Assembly (NCBI GenBank): GCA_024449915.1
Contig: JAMZAV010000157.1
Location: forward strand, 744,001 to 808,000
Source of the DNA: Sweltsa coloradensis
Lineage: Eukaryota > Arthropoda > Insecta > Plecoptera > Chloroperlidae
Length of the DNA: 64,000 nt
Direction of reading: 5' to 3'
Shown: positions 56,487 through 64,000 of the stretch, piece by piece
Layout of the letters: the number at the start of each line of letters is the position of its first letter
Numbering within the stretch: position 1 is the stretch's first letter
Translations under genes and position numbers: made by a program
Notes under the pieces: generated by a model
Told to the model about the DNA's origin: nothing
Seen by the model: the letters and a program-made list of their open reading frames with translations, nothing else
The model's database searches: none

Positions 56487-57722
56487 GTAAAACATAATGC
56501 AGGTGTTCTATCAAATATAAGCAATATCATTAACTATCATGAATTAAACTGAACTCTGCACGTTTGTAGTCACTGTGTAGGTAGTAGGGTGCTGACGTGA
56601 GTGTGTAGGTGTTATTCAAGTTTCATTTCTGCAAATGATCCTAATGATATTGACTGCACTCAAAATTTTGACAGTTACAATTTTCAGCATAAAAGTACGG
56701 TATTTAAAAGTAGAATGATACGATTTGGCAACATCTAAAAGTGATCTTTGAGTGATGATTTCCGGGATAAAAGGGGCTATCACCCCCAAAATTAGCTAAA
56801 ATTTGCGATTTTGGGAATTTCTTGAATCGGCTTTAACCTATTTATTTTTTTGTTCCATATAACTAGAGCGTCGTACTGTTCTAAAATAGCTCTTTATAAC
56901 ATAGTGTCTTGAAACTGTGCACACATATACACTCTAGCACGCAAAAATATACTTCCAAAATAACACCCTTTCTTGGTAATAAGCATATTTTGACCGAACC
57001 ACTTGCTTAAATTACAAAACAAAATAAATCGGATATACAGAATCGGCTGCCGAGTAGTCATTAATGGCCTATTTGGTTTTGGTTCAAAATCCTCCCAAAG
57101 TCACGGGGCGCAAAGATCGTCCATATATTATTTATATGGAAGATTTTTGTTGATGGGACCCAGCTCGAAAAATTACCATGTATTACATTTTTTCGGGTCA
57201 TGGTGGATCCAAAATTTTTTACGTGGCATGTTAGCCTGAATACCCATTTAATTTGTTTTCTTTTGCTCATTATTTACGGAACTCAAGGCGGAATTCAACC
57301 TTCCTAGGGCCTACCTGTGTCTTGGTCTAAACCTCAGTGGTTATTGTTACAACTATAGATCATTTAAATATTTAACAACCTCCATATAAACAATGTAAAT
57401 GATAATGTATTGTCAATATTTACGATCCCTACTGGTACCGAGTAACTAACTTGTACCGGTCATAGTTTATGTGGCAACTAGCAACACTCTTACATACTGA
57501 AACAATGAAACATTAAAATGAAGGTCATACCTCAGGTTGTCTAGAACTGTTAAGAGTTGATTTTGAAATTCGATAATATTTTTATTTTCAACTCAGAAAC
57601 TAGCAGTTGTACAGTTTTGCAACCTTTGTGAGCTAATTATTTAATGATGTTCTGGTATATGTCAACAGAGGCTGCGGGAGATAAGCCTGGTGGGTCAGCA
57701 CAGGAGAGGTGATCGCTAGACC
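56487..57722. other. Upstream spacer of gene C
   Basis: Mostly AT-rich unique sequence. From about 57560 it is homologous to gene B just upstream of exon 1 (ATTTTCAACTCAGAAACT; TGTTCTGGTATATG-CAACAG at 57649-57669 and 16831-16852), suggesting a spliced 5' untranslated segment shortly before the start codon. Confidence 0.5.
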
Positions 57723-60700
57723 ATGGCAGAGCAGCTCAACACCGTCACTGGCCAAGCAGTAAGTATTGCTACTGGTTCTAGCACACAAGTAGACAATACT
57801 ATGGCAATTTCTCAATTTCATTAATCGGGAAACACTCCCGTAGGTGTAATTTGATTTTATGGAAATCAATACAGAAATTACAAATTTCATCTCATCTATT
57901 TATTTTTATTTTATTTTATTTTATTATTTATTTAACGTCTATCCTATTCAGTTATAAAAACTGATCTACAAAGGAGGAAAACAAGATCTACAATGCAGAT
58001 GTTATATAAGCTTAGCTTAGCTTAGCTTAGGGGTAAAGCACCCGACCGGCAATTGGTAAATCGGGGTTCGATACCCCGCTAAGACGGATTTTTTTATTTC
58101 TGGATGTATTTTCCTTAAAAGTATATGCCAATAGTCATTAATCTGGTTTCCAATACTTCTCCACAGGGATCACAGAAAACTGACGTCTGATCTGACGTTT
58201 TAGTAACAATTAACAATCTTCAGAACAATATTATTCCTCTATTTATAAGTTTACGTAGATATCTGACCTTCTGCATTGGAAGCAGAGACGCTAACCACAA
58301 GACCAACGAACCTCACAAAGCGCCCACTCGATGCATCTTCTACCCTCGCTCAACATCAAATGACACCCTGTCAAACCCTCTTAACTTCTGCCCTGTTATT
58401 TCGTGACGTCACACAACGCCAATCATTTGATTGACAGCCATAGACGTCTGTCACAGACGCTCATCACTATCACTACAAAGGTCACTCTTTTATCAACTTT
58501 CAGTTTTCAGACGGGTATCACACATTGAACTTAGTTTTTACGTTAGCGGAGTCTCATTCAATCAAGATTATGATGTCTGTCAATCAGACGAAGCGATAAA
58601 CGATAATATTGGGATTAAAGGTGACTTACTGATTGATTTAGATATAATAATATGTGTGTAATGGTGTTGGTTGGGTTGAGCATGATTGCGTTGTTATTAT
58701 CTTCAAATGGCTTTTTAAGCTGCGGTAATCTGTAAACCTTTAAATTAGTAGAGGTTACTTAAACATTGCTTCATTTACGGCACATCATTATTTATTTAAT
58801 TGTTATAGTCGATTGGACGTATATCCTTTTATTTTTATTATAACTTTAATTTAATTCGTTCACTTGAAGTTGCACAACAGTCCCCAGAAACTAAAGTCTA
58901 CACAAATATAAAACTATGCAATTTGACCTGACGTGTTCGTTGTATTGAAACAAAAATTATTTATTTTTATTTATTTATAAATTGGCCACATACAGCATAT
59001 GATGCCATTTTACAGTGACCAGTATAACAACGGATGATAAACAAGGATATATGATGAAGAAGAAGGGAGGAGGGGAAACTCAGTACCGGCACGTAGCCTA
59101 CTCCTTTAGGCGTAAAAGCCTAAACTAACAGCAAAACATGCAGCCTGATGACCTAACACGAGTCGGGTCAGGACAAATTAATTTTAAACCTCATAGTAAA
59201 AAGCACTTTCGAACAAATTTTCGTTTAAATGTGGCAACCACTAACGGAAGAGCGCTCCTATAGGAATTATGTTTGTAGTTGAGCAATTTTAACGTATGGG
59301 CCTTATGAAATGTTGCTGAACTATGGAAGATCTTAACCTTTGATCAACAGATGTTGGCAGCGTATATAGGGAACTGCAAAACATACTTATTCGGTCATTG
59401 TCCGCGGAAACAACGTACAACACACAAACAACGACTTATAATCTGTTTATACTTTTTTCTGAAGGAGAGTGTCCGATGTAGCCTACCAGCCCGGTTTTAT
59501 CCTTCCAGGGAGCTAAGTAGGTTTTAGTTGTGTGGCTCGTTGGTCTTGTGGTTAGCGTCTCTGCTTCCAATGCTGAATGTTCAGGGTTCGATTCCCGCTC
59601 TAGGCAGAAGTGTTTAAACTTCTGATTTGAACTTGTCCATCAGTTCTTGTCTTAGGAGTTTGTAAACGGTGACTTTGGAGCCGTCCTAGCAACGAAGCAC
59701 ATAATAAATTTAAAGTTGTTCTGAATCGGCCTTGTTGATTCTGGCGTTGATCCGCGGGTGTTCGCACTGTCCATAACACTGATTGCTATATTTTCCTATT
59801 AAAAATATCAATCTTTGGTTGATGATTGCTCACTCGTCAATTGCGTCGGGGCCTACAGGGTTGGCTTGGTCGCTTTGGTTTAATGTCCTCCACTGAAAAT
59901 CAGTTATAAGTATGACTGTGTGGGTAGACTCTCTAAATACGAATTTATTGTATTTATTTGTGGAATTAATCCCAGCATTTTGTTTATGACTAAAAGGAAA
60001 ATGTAATGAAATCATTGAGTCAAGATTGCCGATTATAGGGATCAAAACTTGAAGAACTCTCAAATTGGAGTCTTGTTAGTAGGCGATGTACTAGTTCTAA
60101 CAATTAAAAACAAAAATTTTTGGTCATTATGTTAACAGTTGATGAGCGTAACAACAAAGCCATTAGATTTATTCCTATTTTGTTTTCTTGCTAGCTCCTT
60201 TAAACGCTCCAGACACGGAACTGTTCTAATTTTGTTTTAGGCTATTCGACCGTGTTTTTTAACTTTCCCAAACATGCTACCAAGTCAAAATATAGTGAAT
60301 GGTTTTGAAACCTGGCTCTATTAGAAAATCAAAACTATTTTTTCCAAATATTTCTTATCGGGCATACGGCAAATATCGCCTCTTCATAATAAATTCAATT
60401 TTCAATTCGCCCATAGCACACCATTCAACGTAGGTAGTTGTGTTTTTGTGACATTAATTTTCAACTGTTTTTCTAGAGGCTGGCTGAGAGTTTTTTTCTT
60501 TTTTTTTACAATTGTCCTCTCTGCGAAATTTTTCTTTGGCGGTATTTTGTACCGATTTGTACCGCCACACAACAAATTCGCAGGGTAAACACTTGTTTAA
60601 AAAAATCCCTCAGTCAGCCTTTAGAAAAACAGTTGAAAATTAATGTGCAAAAAACACATTTGGGAAAATAGAAAAACGCGGTCAAATAGCCTTAACACAA

Positions 60701-63700
60701 TCTGAAACGCATTCATTGTATAAACGTGTTTGTGTAATGGGAATGTTTTGTACACGTGAGTGGTGTTCGTTTGCCTGCTGATTGGTGCTCATAACAGAAC
60801 TAAACTCTTGACTGTTTACTCAATTTGTCTTAATATGATTTGATAATCTATGTCATAGATACTAATCTAGGCCAACCTCATTATTTGTGTTTGTTTGTTG
60901 TTAAACTACGTAAGATACTCGTCAACAAGATCATATTAGTGTCATCGGCCTTTCAAACGTCTCATTGCATTGATCTTACGACATGAAGAGTAGTATTTAT
61001 ATATTGTTCAGGTTGTGCAGTGTATACCGCGACAAAATGATCTAAAAACTTATTAAAATTGGGGGTTTTAGGTATGTGAGATATTACAAAAATTACGTGT
61101 TTACGTAGAAACAACTATTAGTATTACGTATATTTAATACAATCCAGAAATTATCGTGGTTCGATTTTTTTCTTTCCTTTTTTTAAAAATTTTTGATTTG
61201 TAATTTCTGGATTGTATTAAATATTAACATTTCCACCTACGGGAGTGTTTCCCTACTATTCCAAAAAAACAACTATTACGTACACAAATATAATAAACGG
61301 GAACGGCAACGTCCATTTAAACACTCCTCATTGGCTTAATTAACACGTAATAAACTAAATGTTTTGCATAGAAGTTTCCTGGGGGTCGGGGGGGGGGGGT
61401 AACGCCCCCAGACGTACGCAACCACCGTCAATCACAGAGATAAAAATAAGTTTTAATAAGAATGCCTGTTCTAATGATACACAACACATAAACATATCAA
61501 CATATAAAATAAAGAAATGAACTGTTGTTGTTCATTGTTTTTACATTTTGCTTATACGTATTTAATGTTAATTTATAAGCGACAAATCTTTTAAAATATA
61601 ATAAGTGCGTTTTAGGCCATTTTAGGCGCGATAAGCTTTTTCTCTATATTATTATGATTATACCTGAAAAGTAGGGGAGTAACTCCCCAAAACTAGATGC
61701 GAGCTCTGGCGGTCGTCGTCGGGAACACCTTCCCCCTTCCGACGAACTCCCCGACGAACATGACTACCGCGACGTGAGAATTACCCCTCTCCTCCCCGTA
61801 CCCGTGGCTGGTTCTGATCAACAGAGGATTTTCTTCTCCCTTAGGCCAGAGTGGTACATTATGACTGAAGGGTTGATTCGCCCTTTCCCCAAATATTCTC
61901 AAAATGCCACTATGGGCTACTATTCCCCTTAGGCTCAAACAGGTTGCTATAGCTAGCTCTCCTTTAGCTTACGGTAATAGCCTTCATTAATTCGTCATTG
62001 TGTTGTTTTATCTCTCTTCCTTAATCACCTTTGCTGAGCCACTAGTAAACCACTTTTTTTACCCAAACGTGACTTTTTACTTGATTCATCCCGTATAAAG
62101 TGCACTTGTTACCATATCAGTTACTTATACTTTATCTCGCTGTAACTTTCTTTTCTGTCTTGTTCCTACCTGACAATGTAACTCATCTTGTTCTAGAACT
62201 TGTCCGTGACACAATCATTGTTTACATTTCCCATTATCAGCCGGTAAGTAAGCCCCCCCTCCTTCTCCCCTCCCCGCTCCTCCCCTTGTACGCTAATCGT
62301 ACATGCGCGCTCCAGTACTCGCGTTTGTGTAAACATCACACACACACAAGGCAATCAACTCGAAAGTCGTCGAGTGCTCGGTTGGAGTATACGCGATTCA
62401 ATGACGTAATAATATAAGGTTAATCATCTCAAATTAAGGAGCAAAATGTATTGTTTAGGATCCGTTTAAAACATTTTACATGTGAATTATTACCGCAAGT
62501 CTAATGGAGCGTATAATATTCGTCATGTGTGCGTGTGTTGTAATGTGTATGTTTTCGTGTTTATATTTGTGAGTGTAAAGTGGTGTTATGGTACGTGACG
62601 TCTTTATTATTTTCAATAGACTATCGTGTGAGTGTAATTGTTGTAGTGCGTCGAGTTTTTGTTACTTGTAATAAATATTTGTACAGATACGGATTGTACT
62701 AACATACACGTGGCATTGCCAATTTGATATTTGAACACATTTTCAAGCTTAAGCTCATGTGGAACTTTACCCCTGACCCCGTGCTAGTTTTGCAGCCCCC
62801 CCCCCCCTCCCCCTCATTATTAATTCCTGGATACGCTACTGCTTCCAATGTTCGTTTAATAGATTAGGGTATAATAAAATTGAAAATAATATGTAATTTA
62901 AAGAAATAAATATTAACATTACTGGGAACATCTCTGATATTGCTTCTTTTCTTCAAACTACAAACTATAGACACAGCCGTGAAACCGCCCATTACTCAAC
63001 GACCATATCTTTAATGATAATACATTAAGTACATCTTTAAATTGTAAGTTCAAGATGTACATTTTTCTGACAGTAAAATCTACAACTCCTTAGAAAGTTA
63101 GAAAATGGACATGAGGTCCCAGTCAAAAAGTGTCTAACTTACAATCTCAAGTTATAACTCTTAAAACACATTATAAAATACAATACAAATAATATAATAA
63201 TATAAAGTAGATAGTAAAGGGTGAACAATTGATAGTAAAGGGTTAACAATGAAGGTATAATAATAATACAATAATTAATATCCTTTTAACATTTGTTTAG
63301 GTCGCCCCCCCCCCCCCCCCCCCCCGATAAGTCAGAGCTAGATCCGTCCCTATGAACATTCCCCGACAACTATACTCTCACTCAACAGGCCTACCCTCGT
63401 ACCTTGCAAACACTTAAAAATAAAAATATTGTCCCTGGGCAGAAGTTTTTCGGTGATGTTTCTAAGAATGCTTTTCTAGAAACGCGGCAGCAATAATTCC
63501 CTGCTTGTTTGAAGGGCCGAACCAGTGTCAAGAAGACACAGGGGATGGAGCTCGATGACCTTCAGAGTCCAGGAGCCTCCATAGGTCATGACCTCAACCG
63601 CGGTAACTGGGGGTCAAAAGCAGAGTTCATCCTCTCTTGCATGGGGTACGCTATCGGCATTAGCAATGTGCTGCGGTTCCCCTACCTCGCCTACCGCAAC

Positions 63701-63707
63701 GGAGGGG
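57723..63707 (+). CDS. SLC6 gene C, first two coding exons (continues past the window)
   Basis: Exon 1 57723-57758 (ATGGCAGAGCAG, 36 nt, phase 0, donor GTAAGT) and exon 2 63515-63707 (193 nt, acceptor CTTGTTTGAAG, donor GTAAGT at 63708). Exon 2 encodes [20 protein letters not shown] and [15 protein letters not shown], the TM1 signature with Leu where most eukaryotic SLC6 proteins have Trp; gene B has Met. Three residues shorter than gene B in the N-terminal tail. Later exons would lie to the right, as expected for the third tandem copy. An alternative in-frame ATG exists at 63544, but the exon 1 start is conserved with gene B. Confidence 0.88.
58017..58085 (+). repeat. tRNA-like SINE head
   Basis: TAGCTTAGGGGTAAAGC resembles an A box and GGGGTTCGATACCCC a perfect T arm with B box. 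The anticodon arm pairs poorly, so I read it as a tRNA-derived repeat rather than a tRNA gene. Confidence 0.5.
58264..58318 (-). repeat. tRNA-Gly-type SINE fragment
   Basis: GACCTTCTGCATTGGAAGCAG and GCTAACCACAAGACCAACGA match the head of the SINE at 2868-3335. The body is missing. Confidence 0.75.
58970..59160. repeat. Repeat related to 3340-3770
   Basis: Shares the AAGGGAGGAGG and TACC-ACACGTAGCCTA blocks in the same orientation as the earlier copy. Class unknown. Confidence 0.55.
59529..59965 (+). repeat. tRNA-Gly-derived SINE, copy 2
   Basis: Full-length: tRNA-like head 59531-59605 (GTCTTGTGGTTAGCGTCTCTG, TTCCAA anticodon loop, GGGTTCGATTCCCG), then a ~330-base body with CCGCGGGTGTTCGCACTGTCC and GTCGGGGCCTACAGGGTTGG, then a TTTATTGTATTTATTTG tail. 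Reverse copy at 2868-3335. Confidence 0.85.
60239..60692. repeat. Foldback element in gene C intron 1
   Basis: GGCTATTCGACCGTG and AACTTTCCCAAA at the left pair with TTTGGGAAAATAG and GCGGTCAAATAGCC at the right; TTTTCAACTGTTTTTCTAGAGG at about 60461 pairs with CCTTTAGAAAAACAGTTGAA at about 60619. Innermost arms meet near ACCGATTTGTACCG. Confidence 0.8.
61130..61226. repeat. Short inverted repeat
   Basis: TATTTAATACAATCCAGAAAT (left) and ATTTCTGGATTGTATTAAATA (right) flank a T-rich centre. The following CACCTACGGGAGTGTTTCCC reappears inverted near 57826-57848. Confidence 0.85.
61388..61399. repeat. G12 homopolymer
   Basis: Twelve consecutive G bases, followed shortly by GCCCCC; a local GC-rich spot in AT-rich sequence. 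Confidence 0.9.
61668..61850 (-). repeat. Dispersed repeat R1, copy 3 (diverged)
   Basis: Reverse complement shows GAACCAGCCACGGGTACGGG, GTCGGGGAGTTCGTCGG and CGACGACGACC-CCAGAGCTCGC as in 61-340. Confidence 0.7.
61851..63300 (+). other. Gene C intron 1, distal part
   Basis: 62740-62870 and 62960-63010 match gene B intron 1 (20040-20250). A C-rich run occurs at 62797-62815. Otherwise AT-rich, no supportable gene. Confidence 0.5.
63305..63325. repeat. C21 homopolymer
   Basis: Twenty-one C in a row, followed by GATAAGTCAGAGC. In gene B the same place (20318-20332) reads CACTCCCGCCCCCGATAAG, so the run has expanded in gene C. The exact count may be unreliable. Confidence 0.85.
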
Positions 63708-64000
63708 GTAAGTTGCACATGTCTCTTGCCACATGAGGGGCATTTGACATGACAGAATGTTTTTAGAGTTTAAGTGTCGTGTAAACGAATGCTTCGACAT
63801 GGATGCAATAAAACGAATTGGGTCAACTATGACTTCTAAAAATCTTTCAAATTCAACTTTCTTGTTGGTCTGAAGGGTCAAGACAAATTTGTAATATATT
63901 ATGTAAAAGTGTATTTTGTAACTACTTGTTTGCGGAAAAAAAAACTAAAAACTATGAACTTATCTGGACGAGTGAAGCAATGACTCAACTTTACAACACT

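Noticed and set aside
59531..59605. Possible tRNA-Gly(TCC) gene
   Set aside because: It is the head of a 437-base repeat with another copy at 2868-3335; the acceptor stem does not pair well.

Overview
The window comes from an invertebrate animal genome. It is AT-rich, its genes have GT-AG introns, and it is dense in transposons and repeats. I cannot name the species. The only host genes I can support are a head-to-tail tandem array of three SLC6 (sodium/chloride-coupled neurotransmitter transporter family) genes, all on the + strand and closest in motif content to glycine transporters. Gene A (430-13609, start lies left of the window) has nine clean exons but two damaged N-terminal ones. Gene B (16896-36900) is complete: 13 exons sum to exactly 1800 nt, giving 599 residues. 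Gene C (57723 to beyond the right edge) shows its first two coding exons. Flanking sequence and parts of introns are duplicated along with the genes, so each copy can be used as the 'empty site' for insertions in another.

Layout: 1-13.6 kb is gene A, its introns filled with Helitron-like elements, a SINE, MITEs and simple repeats. 13.6-16.9 kb is the A/B spacer, holding a 5' block also found upstream of gene C and a 1.34 kb near-perfect palindrome. 16.9-36.9 kb is gene B, with four Helitron-like elements, a LINE remnant, a ~290 bp satellite and a foldback element in introns. 36.9-57.7 kb is the B/C spacer, dominated by a 14.2 kb nested composite: an Academ-type DNA transposon (37692-51909) whose left terminal repeat is split by a Ty3/gypsy-class LTR retrotransposon (38391-44576). 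57.7-64 kb is the start of gene C, with SINE, foldback and tRNA-like repeats in its first intron.

The points most worth attention are: (1) SLC6 copies with an altered chloride site (the Tyr and TM6 Ser ligands are Phe and Gly) and further ion-site losses in gene A; (2) an apparently near-intact Academ-type transposase gene of 1,632 codons with FEN/XPG-like nuclease motifs, paired N-terminal zinc fingers and a C-terminal CXC cysteine cluster, with one probable homopolymer frameshift; (3) a large Helitron2/Helentron-like family recognisable by inverted repeats at the 5' end and just before a conserved 3' hairpin ending CTAG|T. All assignments come from reading the sequence; no database search was possible, and single-base frameshifts could be assembly errors.
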